From: Marsupella aquatica
Taxonomy: Eukaryota > Marchantiophyta
Assembly: GCA_973895155.1 (NCBI GenBank)
Contig: OZ316894.1
Location: forward strand, 1,798,001-1,862,000
Direction: 5' to 3'
Length of the DNA stretch: 64,000 bases
The notes under the pieces were generated by a model. The model was not told the DNA's origin and did not search any database. It worked only from the letters and a program-made list of their open reading frames with translations. The position numbers were made by a program, and so were the translations under genes. This document shows, one piece after another, positions 11,341 through 21,742 of the stretch (positions are counted from its first letter, which is position 1; the number at the start of each line of letters is the position of its first letter).

Positions 11341-14300
11341 GGGTAACGTGTCACTTAACGGAACCCAGGTCATAGATTAGGCCTTATACGGGCATTAGGA
11401 CCGTAGCCATAGCGTAGAATAGCACGTGTAGCCGTCTGTTGCCATTATGAATAGATTAGGAGTAGGTTAAAATGACCGAATAATTACGAGTTCAGGAAGA
11501 GGATTATTACGCACGACCGAGGTACGGTGGCGGCAGCGGAGTAAAAATCAGTTAGAGGAATCACGCTTGGACCGAGGCGCCGACTTCAGCTCGTTATCAA
11601 TGACCAAACGGCCTGGCCTTCTCACGCTCGGGCTCATCCGGGCACCTCCATAAGAGAGGAGCCGATGGTGCTACGGGCCATTTGCTCATGTCTACCTTTT
11701 TTGAATTCGCGGAAGTTGCCACCCACTTGCCCTTCTGATCGAATCAAGTCGACCTTTACAAGGAGATTATCAAGGGAGAAGAGCGGAATGTGGCAAGATT
11801 TAGTTAGGACGAGCGAGGCCTCCACGAGAAAGAGGACCAGCCGGGTGGGAATGCGGACTCAACGAACCGGACTACGAGGTTAGTATGACCCTCACAGCCT
11901 TGGGATTTTGGACCTTGTTTGGCGAGGTAGGTGCTAAGTTCTCCGAGACTTACTGGTACTCTTGTCCCAAGAAAGCCGCTTACGAACGAAGATACACGAA
12001 GCTGGTGACCAAGGTAGCACTGGTTAATTGCGAAAGGACAGCCATCACCAGGGATTCCAGCTACAATGAGCTGCGAGACTACATCACCGAACTATATCTC
12101 AGCGAGGAAGGGCTTAGATCGGTAGCAGAGGCAATTCTTGAGGTCCCAGCGAAGTTCTTTAAGCTGAAGGGCAGCCAGCGGCTTACTCAAGCGGAGTTTG
12201 ACAAGATTCCAGGGTACCTAGACCAGCAGATCGCAGCCGAAAAGCGCCAAGAAGACATCAGCAGACAATGGGAAGCGGTGCGTAATCTTATGTTTCTCGG
12301 GGGAAGCTCCAACGCCTTCAACTGGGATATGGCTACCCCGATACCACTAGTGCCTCAGCCGATGACCACCGGCGTACTGCCGAGTCGGTCCCAAGTCCGT
12401 CCAGTAATCAACACAGAGTGTTCTTCGGATTCTGAGTGAGTTAGTCCGCAACTCGAACAGCGTTCTCGTAAGCGGCCAAGGACTACGACGGCCCCCGAAT
12501 CAACAACGCAAACCAACGCCACGCCTGCACCTGCCCCGGCAAACCCCCCAACCAACCAGACCCGACGGCCCTCGGATAACCCGAAGTCCAACTTATTACA
12601 GGTAATCCGCGTCCCCAAAGTAATCTAGATCGCGATCAAGAAACTCGAACATGCGGACTATCTTAAGGAGCATCAGTTGGAGCAGTTCGCTCACTTGCTA
12701 TGGAGGCCATGCGCCGCCCCGCCGAAGGAGATTTGTGAGTTCATCTCCAATTTTGACACTGATGCGTCGACCACCAAGGTTTCGGGGCAGGCCTTATCAC
12801 TCACGGAGCATCGGTTAACGCAAATCTTCTGCCTACCAACCGGGCCGGTGCTGGTTGAAATCCGAATTCGGGATAAGGAGTATACACCGCGGCACTTCAA
12901 ACCCGAGGGTAAGACGGACAACGGATACAAGCAGGGGGCATCACCAACTTAACCTGCATGGAGCGGCTTAACTTCATACGGACTACCCTACACATGATTG
13001 AGCCACGATCCGAGATTTCCCTCTACACGATCGTGCAGGTGGAACAGTACAAACGGCGGAACTGGGCCCAATTCTTCTACCGAAGATTCTCGGGGGAGCT
13101 GAAGCGGGCTCAGGGTGGTATGGCTATTGGGGGGAAGACTTACTTGGGAAGTCATATCGCCATGATCCTCGCCTGGTACAAGGCACGGCGGGAGGCCAGA
13201 GGAAAGAATATGGCCACCTCAGCCTCGGCTAATGTCACCCCCGCCCCGGAGGAGGCAACCCCGAGCACGCGGACTACCGTCCCTCGGGCAAACCCCGAGC
13301 CGGAAGCCCTGACTAATACTCCGCCACCTCCTCTTGTGGAAATTCCGCCGCCCCCTTCTGTTGAGCCTCCACTACCCGCAGTACAACCACCCCCAATCCC
13401 TCCACCACCTGAAGATATCTTCCCCTCCCCAGCGCTGACTACAGAGGAGATCGTTGCTCCACCCGAGGAGCCACCGGTACCCGAGAGGATGGAGGACTAC
13501 CAAGTAGCCCCGGGGACCATGGCCTACGACCTGGTCCAGAAGTTTAGCCAGACTATGTCTGGGAAGCTGGCAACATACATCGGACAACAAGTCTCGGCGT
13601 ACTTTCAACCAGCCTTCGTCATGTTAGAGCACCAACCACGGATCGTAAGCCGCTTGGAAGAAGAACTCATGGCAAAGGGGAATGAGATCGGGCGCCTCCA
13701 GATGCTGGTAGAGCACCTCGAGGAGGAGGCAACGACCCGCCGTGAGGAGTTAGTCCACACCGTCGAACAGAGGGACGGACTAACCCAGGAGTTAAGCGGA
13801 GCGCAGGCCGAACTCAAGAAGCTGGACGACACCGTGCTTCAATTACGCTCAGAATCTTTGGCTCGGGTTACCAGCCTGACCGACCTCAACAAACAATTCC
13901 TACAGGCAGCACAGCAGGTGGCTAGTCTCTCCGCCAAACGAGATAAATTGCTAGCGCAGGACCAGATCCATCGCGACTCCATCGACCAGCTCAATCTGAA
14001 GGTAGCGCGGCTCCAGACCGAGGCCGATGAAGCTGCAAATGAGGCGGAGGAGGCAGTACGGGACAACAAGGCTTTGCAGGACCGCGTTACCCTGCTCATC
14101 CTTCAGCGGGGAAAACCTGGGCCCACCTCTGATCAAGGCGGCTCGAGGCCTCGCCCCGACAAGGGGACCAGCCCTGGTCCAACCACAGCCCACACGTAAG
14201 GGGTGGTTAGCGAAGGGTGGAAGCAGGTGCCGCGCAAGGCAGTTAAGATAGCGGCATCTTTTGGGTTAGGTGTAACGACAGAATAGCTGTCATTAGGCGC

Positions 14301-15300
14301 CGATTAGCGACAGTAGGAAGAATTAGGGCCAGATCAGTTAGGATCAGCCAACGTAGGATGGAGTCCATCAACGGACTAGAGTTTTTTAGTAGGCTTGCCC
14401 GCTGCCATTGCGGTCGGCACCCTTGTCGTCGACGGTCAACCTGTTAGTGTGGCACGGCCCGTTAGTCAGAAGGTAGTTAGTCAGTAGGTAGTATCCCGGA
14501 AGGTAGCATCCTTCGGTTCTTTTTCGCAATTGTAGTATTTAGGCTTCCCCTTCCGCTATGGGAGGGGAGAAGGCTTAGTTATCTCAGGAGAAGAAAGGTG
14601 AGGCGCGGGGAGTCCCGGCCTGAGCAAGGTCAGAGCGCACCAAGGAGTGAGAGCCAGAGTCGAGCTTGCTGGGCAAGTGTGAGGCGGGGCCTCGTAGAGA
14701 CTGGGCATCGACTGCTGTTGGGCCTGCTGACCCCCTTTGAAGTCGAGTCAACCATGTAAACTGATGCTTCACTGAGTAAATGTAGTCTTTTCCCTCTTTT
14801 GTTTCCAAGAGTAACCGGTGTTGCGTGTATGCTTTGTTTGGGCAAAGGCGCCATTTTAAGGGACGTACCGGGTGCGGACTAATGGTAGGGATTGCCACCC
14901 ATTGTATGTCGCAAGGTTCTGTCGCATCGATGGCTTGAAAAGCCCCAAGCCGGGAGTTAGTCCGAGTCACTAACTGAGGGAAGATTCCAGTGGTGGAAAA
15001 TAAAAGATACCTATGATTAGTACGAATTGCTTAAGTATCATATCGGTAAGTATATTGACTTAGCCCGACTTAGGGCTAATCGGGGTCACTACACACCTCC
15101 TTGCCCAAACCCTCACCCCTACTGGTGGTCAAGGTCGTGCCATGGCACTAAACTGGATTTAAGGCCCAGGTTAGGGACGCGACACTGTCCACGCCAGGCT
15201 CCAACGTAGCAGAAGAGCTACTAAGGCTCCGCGCCTACACAGGACTTTAACTGAGATTTCTCTGATGACTGACAGATCTGCGACGAGAAATCGCACTCCA
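11341..15300 (+). mobile_element. GC-rich block, probable decayed mobile element
   Basis: From about 11340 base composition becomes clearly GC-richer than the flanks and stays so to about 15300. The block contains one long decayed open frame (11885-14199), then a non-coding stretch with short repeats of TTAGTCAG and GGTAG words near 14460-14510. A pair of LTR-like direct repeats was sought by eye at its ends and not found. No reverse transcriptase or transposase is visible. The composition, the broken frame and the isolated position suggest a non-autonomous or eroded retroelement; this is inference. Confidence 0.4.
11885..14199 (+). pseudogene. Decayed proline-rich coiled-coil protein, unrecognised (gag-like?)
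   Basis: One reading frame runs from the ATG at 11885 to 12952, broken by a TGA at 12437 and a TAG near 12626. It then continues after a frame change near 12910-12935 as the frame that ends at 14199. The last 413-residue part has a basic N-terminal region (motif NWAQFFYRRFSGELK), a proline-rich linker at about residues 100-175, and a long heptad-patterned coiled coil at about 215-385. No protease, reverse transcriptase or zinc knuckle follows. The layout resembles gag-like proteins of non-autonomous plant retroelements, but I do not recognise the family. A decayed host gene is possible, though the broken frame and intergenic setting argue for transposon origin. Confidence 0.4.
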
Positions 15301-15862
15301 CGCGTTAGCATTTATGATGGTTGATTTTAGAATTAAGTATAGCACTCAAGGTAGGATCAACTGCTTAGAGAGACACAAGACTGAATGGACTGAATTTCAC
15401 CCCTGGTGCATGAGAGACTCAGGTCCAACTGTGATAGATACAATAGATGTTGGCCAGAGCATGTGGACTACTGATTGGAACATGTGGCTTAGCCAGTGGA
15501 CTCATGTTATGCCTGCAAAATGCTGGTTGATCTTGATCCACTCTTGAGTTACTTAGTTGGTTCCCGGTGGCTGTTTAATTTTGCTCCCCGCTGTGGAGCT
15601 TTGGTGTCTCTTTCGCCTGTCCTTGGGTTTTGTGGCGTGTGTGTGGCCCTTTGGGCTTGTTGTTCTCTGTGCCGCTAGTTTTTTCTGTGGTTTCTTTGAA
15701 TGTCAATGTGCACACCGTCGCTCCTTTAAAAAAGAGTGACAAAATAGGAAAAAAGCTATAATTTTGAAAAATCCACAACAACTATTGTTACTTTGGACTC
15801 AAGATCCATTTTTTACAAGCAATTTAAACTAAAGTGTAAAAAATCTGTTTGGAAACCCCACA
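15301..15862. other. Gene-free stretch
   Basis: A 77-residue frame at 15314-15547 has no recognisable feature. No copy of the putative LTR region at 23.6-24.75 kb is visible here, although the 3' LTR of the neighbouring minus-strand retroelement would be expected near this position. Confidence 0.5.
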
Positions 15863-15941
15863 AAAATTAGTCTTACTTAAACTTAAAATCATTTTTACCA
15901 AAATTAGTGTTAGTAAGACTAATTTTGTACTAACACTAATT
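15863..15941. other. Two interleaved perfect 14-bp inverted repeats
   Basis: Arm A (15863-15876, AAAATTAGTCTTAC) pairs with A' at 15913-15926. Arm B (15902-15915, AATTAGTGTTAGTA) pairs with B' at 15928-15941. The order is A, B, A', B', and B overlaps A' by three bases. The two hairpins therefore exclude each other or form a pseudoknot-like fold. The structure lies just outside the coding end of the minus-strand retroelement. Confidence 0.7.
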
Positions 15942-16062
15942 CTTGAATAATGTCGTGACATATAGTATCGTAGCCATAGTGTATCGAAAACATATAAGTC
16001 ACCGGCAAGGCATATGTGCAAGCTGCTAGCAACCAACAGGCATAGAAAAAGTCCAATCACAT

Positions 16063-16990
16063 TCACAAGTGCCAAGAAAAAGCAAATGAAGTGATATGTA
16101 CGTAGTGGAGGTGTAAACCTCTGTATCCCCCCCAGACCACAGCCAAAAGGAGGGCTGAAGAAAATTCAGGTAGCACGTGGAGCAAGGAAGGGAAAAACCA
16201 TAACCCTTCTGGCACCTGGGTAAGTTCAGGCCGAAGGCAGAAAAGATGGTACCCTCCATTGCAATTGTCACACAGCATCATCTGGTCAGCATCATCAATT
16301 CGCAAACACACTGGGTAGTCCGTAGGTGGAATCCAAGTAGAAGTCACAATGGTGGGATCCAGGTTAGGCAGATGACAAGGGGCGCAGTTCTTGGCATTGT
16401 CAGCAATTATGCGCCCATCTGCCCCTTGTAACTCTAGCACTCCAGACGGTCGAATAGCTTTAACCCTGAGAATAGTACGACTAGTAGAGGTGTCCAGGGT
16501 GTCGTTAGCTTGCCGCTGCAAGTACACAAAATCTCCCACATCAAACTTCCTGACCTTGGGCTGAAAAGTGCCCCCTCGTGTGTGTGCATAACGCAGTGTG
16601 TCCCTGTGCTGTGCAATGGCCAAATTCTCCATGGCCATGGGCATAACCCTCCTGAATAGGGCATCCCTCTCTGAGATCACATCAGACCAAGTCACAACTG
16701 AATCCAAGTCCACCACCTGAAGCATGTGAGCAGCATAGCAGAAGGTGGAACTGGGTGACGACCAAACAACAAGACGTAGGGAGAAAAGTTAGACAGTGAT
16801 GCATGTCTAGACATCCTATACCCCATGGCAATGTAGGGTAAGGCCAGGTCCCAATCCTCCTTGTTTTGGTGAGGCAGATCTTCCGAAGGCCCTTCTTGCA
16901 TGTCTGAACCATGCGCTCTGCCAAGCCATCTGCCTGTGGGTGATCTCGTGATGTCCGACGATGATCAATGAGGGCCTGATCAAGCAGCTC
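16063..16990 (-). pseudogene. Integrase C-terminal part followed by a PHD-finger remnant
   Basis: After the stop at 16991 the integrase continues with DHPQADGLAERMVQTCKKGL, which covers the expected catalytic-Glu region, with frame changes near 16880 and 16730. The frame from 16725 carries an integrase C-terminal (GPY/F-like) region: DVGDFVYLQRQ, then ILRVKAIRPSGVLELQG, then KNCAPCHLP. At residues 140-176 of this frame a PHD-like zinc finger follows, with C140 and then CDNCNGGYHLFC (C-x2-C-x4-H-x2-C), ending at PEGLW. The first Cys of the first pair is Tyr, and the last pair after the Trp is lost here, where the frame also breaks. PHD fingers read histone H3 tails, and other Ty3 lineages carry a chromodomain in this place. 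The PHD call rests on five of eight ligands plus the conserved Trp. Confidence 0.65.
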
Positions 16991-19498
16991 CTAGAACTCT
17001 CCTCTGAACTCTGATCCCTGGTCAGTGAGACATTCTGCACAAGCTCCAAAGCGACTGAGAACTTGTTGCAAGAATGCCTGGCTGGTGCTACGGGAGGTCT
17101 TATCCGGCAATGCCACAAGTTCTATCCACTTGGAGAAATGCTCTATCATGATCATGATGTAGAGATTACCCCGAGATGTGAGGGGTAATTCTCCAGCCAA
17201 ATCACATGACCAACGATAAAACATGCCCTGAATAGGGAGTGGATGAAGTGTGGGTTGCCGAGATGTGAAAGAAGTCCTTACCTTATCACACTGCTCACAC
17301 CGGGCAATAACATCTCGAACCTGGCCATGCATGCCTCTCCAATGATAATGGGGGACCAAGAGACTATAAGTCCTCTTAACATCAAAATGACCAAGCTCAG
17401 AATGTACCTTACGGATAAGGCCAACCCTCTCATGAATGGGTGGAACCACCACTTCCCTGTCTAGTAGGCAGCGTACAAGATGATCTCCCTTCCACAAGTA
17501 GCGCTTGGACCTTTGCTGAATTCGGTCTCTTTGGGCAACAGTAACATGGGTGGGGTACTCCCCATGCTGCAGAAATCTCAGAGTGTCGCTGTCCTCCCAT
17601 ATATCCACCATAGGTTGGCCAACAATGTAGCATGGCAACAAAGCAAGATAGGTAGATGCATGAAATGTAGGCAGGATGGAAACCTGGTCAAAATCCTGCC
17701 GTGCATCTGAGGAATCATCAGAGGTAATCAAAGGGCTACGGGACATAGTGTCAGCATTCTGATGTATCACACCAGGCCTATGAATTACCTCAAAGTCATA
17801 CTCCTGGAGTATGAGCGCCCAACAAGCAAGCTTGCCAGTAAGCTTGTCATTGGTCATCAACCACTTCAAGGGCTGGTGGTCGGTGTAGAGGACAAACCTG
17901 GTCCCATAGAGGTAGGGCCTGTAATGGATGACAACCCACACAACAGCAAGGCATTCACCCTCATACGAAGAATAATGACTCTCTGCCTGATTGTTGCTCC
18001 TGGATGCATAGGCAATGACGTACTCTTTACCTTCCTCATCATGCTGGCCCAGAATGGCACCAATCCCAAGGGCACTCCAATCTATGTGTAGCACAAAGAC
18101 CTTGCTGAAATCAGGTCTTCTCAGCACTGGGTATTCTAAGAGCTTCTCCTTCAAAGTGGCAAATGCTGCCTCAGCATCTGTACTCCATGTCCAAGTCACA
18201 TTCTTTTTCAACAAAGCATACAATGGGTGTGCAATGGTGCTGAAATCTTTGATGTAGATCCGGTAGTAATTGCACAACCCAATAAAACTCCTCAAAGTGT
18301 GAACATCGGTAGGAGTGGGCATTTCCAAGATGGATACCACCTTGGCCCAATGAGCCATGGTTCCATTTGGAAGAATGCGGTGCCCAAGGTATACTACTGA
18401 TCTGACAGCAAATTCACACTTCTTGGGGTGTATCTTTAGGTTCACCTTCTTAAGCCTCATGAATAGCTCCTCAAGGTCAAGTAGATGCTGGTCAAATCCT
18501 TTGCTGTGGACCAACACATCATCAATGTAGCATTTCAGAAACTCAGCACCTTGAAGAACCTGGTCCATGACTCTTTGAAAGAATATGGGCGCATTCTTCA
18601 AGCCAAATGGCATCACCAACCACTCCCATAGTTGGTTACTGCCATGGAAAGTTGTTTTCTTGCGGTCCTTTGCAAGCAGCAAAATCTGGTTAAAGCCTTG
18701 CCTTAGATCCACAAGAGTGAAGATGTCTGAATCTCCAATGCTGTCAAATAGCTCCTCTGGCCGTGGCATGGGGTACCTGTCCTGGGGTGTGACCAGGTTC
18801 AGTGGCCTGTAGTCCCCACACATGCGCTTCTCTGTCCACAATCCACTAGAATCCTTCTTTGCTGACATCACTGTAGCTACTGCAAAATTTGATGTAGATG
18901 GCTGAATAAGACCAACTTCATAGAGCTCTTGGCACCTCTCATCCACCAGCTGCCACTCATGCTTACTCAAACGATGTCTCCGCCTGAAGATAGGTGTTTC
19001 ATCAACCAACTCAATGGAGAACTGCATGGTCTTGCACTTACCCAAGTCCTTCATAGAGAAAGCAAACATGTTCTCATGCTTGAGGAGCAAATTCAGCAGC
19101 TGGTCCTTCTGTCTTTTACTCAGGTGGTTGCCCATGATGAACGTGTAGTTGGCAACACTAGGAATAGGACCTGATGTACTCATGCTTGAAGAGCCAGAAG
19201 TGCTAGCCTCTCCACTGTCCAAGCTGCTAGCATGCTGCTGATAAGGTGATGAGGCCTCTCCAAGGCCTATTGTATGTGTTGCTCTGGTCTGATCCACACC
19301 ATGAAACTCAGAAATAATATCAGCCACGTTACAAGGGACCTCCTCCCCCCAACACTTGGACTGAAGCGGTGAGTGTTGAATAGAGGTAAGTGCACTTGGT
19401 CTGGATGCCATGTAGCAGCACCATGGAGTGGTAGGGCTGGAACTCCTGATGCTGGATGAATGTACATCTGAAAAAGGATGCAAGTGACCAGAAGCCAA
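16991..19498 (-). pseudogene. pol: Retrotransposon reverse transcriptase / RNase H / integrase (pol)
   Basis: An open frame of about 835 codons encodes the core of a Ty3/gypsy pol. The N-terminal ~115 residues are Ser-rich and overlap the methyltransferase frame. Reverse transcriptase follows, with CGDYRPLN at about 227-234, VDLRQGFNQI at 263-272 (first catalytic Asp) and YIDD at 324-327. RNase H has HIDWSALGIGAIL at 471-483 and YTDHQPLKWL at 538-547. The integrase zinc region is H699, H704, C734 and C737, followed by catalytic Asp in SCDLAGELP (766) and TDQGSEFRGEF (826). The frame stops at 16991, before the catalytic Glu; the rest continues below. The frame differs from the upstream methyltransferase frame, so the joint needs recoding or is a lesion. 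With flanking stops and shifts the copy is non-functional. Confidence 0.93.
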
Positions 19499-20874
19499 GT
19501 GAGAGCATTGAGATCCATTACCCTGCCAAGTAAAGCATTCCTGGCCAACCTAGTAATTTTGGTGGGACCTGTAGTACCGGGTTGGAAGCCCATAGCCCGT
19601 TCTCTCTCCTCAGGACTAGGTTCATCCCATGTACCGGTAGAATGTCGATAAACCAGGCCAGGACCATCACCCTGAAAAGCATGTGCACCTGGAAAGGATA
19701 CAAATGTAGGCCAAGCAACACGGGGTTGTCCAATGGTATTGGCTGGATACCAAGGTGCTGGCTCTTGCCGTGTAACTGGTTGGCAAGAACTGTCAGGATC
19801 CAAAATCTGGTCCACTTTGAGGTTAGTGTCCCTGGATGTGTGGTGAAGAGCTAACTCCAACAAGGAAGGTGGTGCAAGGTTAGTCCAAAAGTTACGAAGA
19901 CGATGTGCATAAGAACCACAGTGCACTGCATCAATGAGAAAGGGTGGTCCCAAGTAGTGCTGGACCACACTGAAATCCTCTTTAACTTGTGGACGCTGGT
20001 CAAACTGAGATGGAGTATTCTCAATGATATAACCAACAGCAGGATAAAGGGATTGAGCCCAGGTGAGAATCTGAACCAATGTTGTGAAAAGGCCAGAACG
20101 AGAGTCATGCAATCCAGCACCATGACCAGCAGCTGAAAACCCTTGGCATTCCCAACCAGCTATGATCAAATCAAGGGAACCAAGAAGGGTTAAGTGTCGG
20201 TGCTGGACAAGCTGGATATTTGGAGGGAAGAAAGAAAATGCAAACTTCCATGCATTGTGTGGAAACTGCTGGGGAAATCGTTCTGAAAATTCCAGTAGAC
20301 AAGATTCAGCCACTTGCCTTGCACCTGGATCAATGTCCACGTAGATGTACTGCTTCACCACCATGCCGGACTGTAGGAGAGCTTCCAGGCCTGTAGAAAT
20401 GCCACCAAAAAGCTCAAGCAATGTAAGGCCATCCGGAGTAGGAGTCCATGTAACTGGTGCGCTCAAGATTGAGGCTATTGGTTGTCCATTGTGCTGCCCA
20501 AGGTCCTCAAATTTGCGCAATGCAACCACCAAAGGTCCATGGGCTGCTTGGAGTTGATGATCCATGTTGCTAGAAAGTGCTGCTATACGTGCAGCAGCAT
20601 GTGCAGCAGCCACCTCATCATCATCCTCAATCCAATCCTGCAATGGGTGGTTGACATAGGTAGCTGTGTGCACTGCTTTCAACACACAGTGGTGAGCCAT
20701 AGGTGTATGAGCACCATGCAAATCAAGTGGAATGTAGCCCAAGTGTGAGCCATCCGTATGCCAAGCAACTCTGTAGTATGCATGCTCATGCCAGTTGTCA
20801 ATGGTAAAATCTGGTGGGAACAAAGCCTCCTGGCCAATGAGCACATCATACGTAGTGCATTGGTAACCAAACAT
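19267..20874 (-). pseudogene. C5-cytosine DNA methyltransferase domain within the retrotransposon polyprotein
   Basis: This frame of 535 codons lies between protease and reverse transcriptase. Its first ~145 residues look like a linker. A C5-methyltransferase domain spans about 150-462 (DNA 19489-20430). Motif I is LLELFGGISTGLEALL (152-167), followed by the acidic IYVDID (177-182). The catalytic loop is GWECQGFSAAG (240-250, Cys243), motif VI is ENT (285-287), and motif VIII is AHRLRNFWTNL (323-333). The C-terminal signature is PEERERAMGF (421-430) with RLARNALLG (442-450). The motif VIII and C-terminal signatures resemble DNMT3-type enzymes. The Pro normally before the catalytic Cys is Glu here. 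The domain itself is uninterrupted, but frames change before (near 20870) and after it. In family terms it would methylate cytosine C5 using SAM, perhaps on the element's own DNA; activity of this copy is unknown. Confidence 0.88.
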
Positions 20875-21692
20875 CTGACTGGGAAATGTAGTTCTTGATC
20901 TGTAAATCCATTAAAAGTGAGAGTAAGTAAAGTAGAACTCTCACCCAGCACATCCTCCACAGTGCCACTAGCAGCCCGAATGTGCCACCTGGATTGTTGT
21001 AAATGATCAGTCATTAGTCCCATCTTCTTGGCAAACTGAATGCCCAATATCACTGGTTGAGCGCCTGTGTCTAGCATGACCACCTGAGGAGTGTGACCCT
21101 CCAACTTGACCGCTGAATTCCTGTTGTCAACAATGGCAATGGTGGTGGAAATTGAAGTCCTGTTGCTAGGTACCACTTTTGGCAAATGATGAGGTACCTT
21201 GTGAAGGGAGTTAGTGTCCACGGTCTTTCCACTCAACAGCATAGTCAGGAAAGATGGAGCAGCATGACCAGAGTCCAGTGTAGCTCTAGTCACACAATCT
21301 GTAGCAATACTGTCATCTCTACCACTGGAAATTGATACTGGGATAGCCAAACCAGTGGAAGCATGTAATGGAGAAGAAGAAGGTCCAGTATGTACATGAG
21401 ATTGGACCTCCAAAACCGGTGTCACAGGGGCTGATGAAGAATGCAGTGAGCCCTCTAGCGCTCTGATGACAGCTCTAGTATCCAGTTGTAAATCATGGCA
21501 ACTAAAAAGTGGAGTTGTAAGAATCCTTTGTGCCATACCGGGGGAGACAAGCTCAAGCAGCTCAGGAGAAACAACTCCCTGTGAAATGTCAGCAGCACCT
21601 GGTGGTGGAATGGATGTAGCTGCAGCTCCCTCCCCCCTCGCCAACAAGGTGCGCTCTTCAGCAAGTGTGAGTGGCTGAAAAGATTGGGGCAT
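20679..21692 (-). pseudogene. Retrotransposon aspartic protease (retropepsin) region
   Basis: The frame carries a retropepsin domain in its second half: VVMLDTGAQPVILG at residues 204-217 (catalytic Asp208 at about DNA 21069-21071), then DVLGESSTLLTLTF and further hydrophobic strands to about 278. The first ~180 residues are low-complexity, Ser/Pro/Thr-rich and probably the gag-protease linker. It follows gag after frame changes at about 21700-21840 and passes into the methyltransferase frame after another change near 20870-20885. Such proteases cut the polyprotein into mature parts. The frame breaks mean this copy cannot make an intact product. Confidence 0.8.
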
Positions 21693-21742
21693 GACAGCCC
21701 GAGCTCCCCTGGCTCCTAGTCATAGGACCGGCAGCAAGACCA

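Noticed and set aside
15000-16026. 3' LTR of the minus-strand retroelement
   Set aside because: No stretch matching the 23.6-24.75 kb leader was found by eye; a polypurine-like tract at about 16126-16132 on the minus strand alone is not enough.
19267-20874. Independent host DNA methyltransferase gene
   Set aside because: Protease lies directly upstream and RT directly downstream on the same strand with overlapping frames and no separate introns, so it is part of the element polyprotein.
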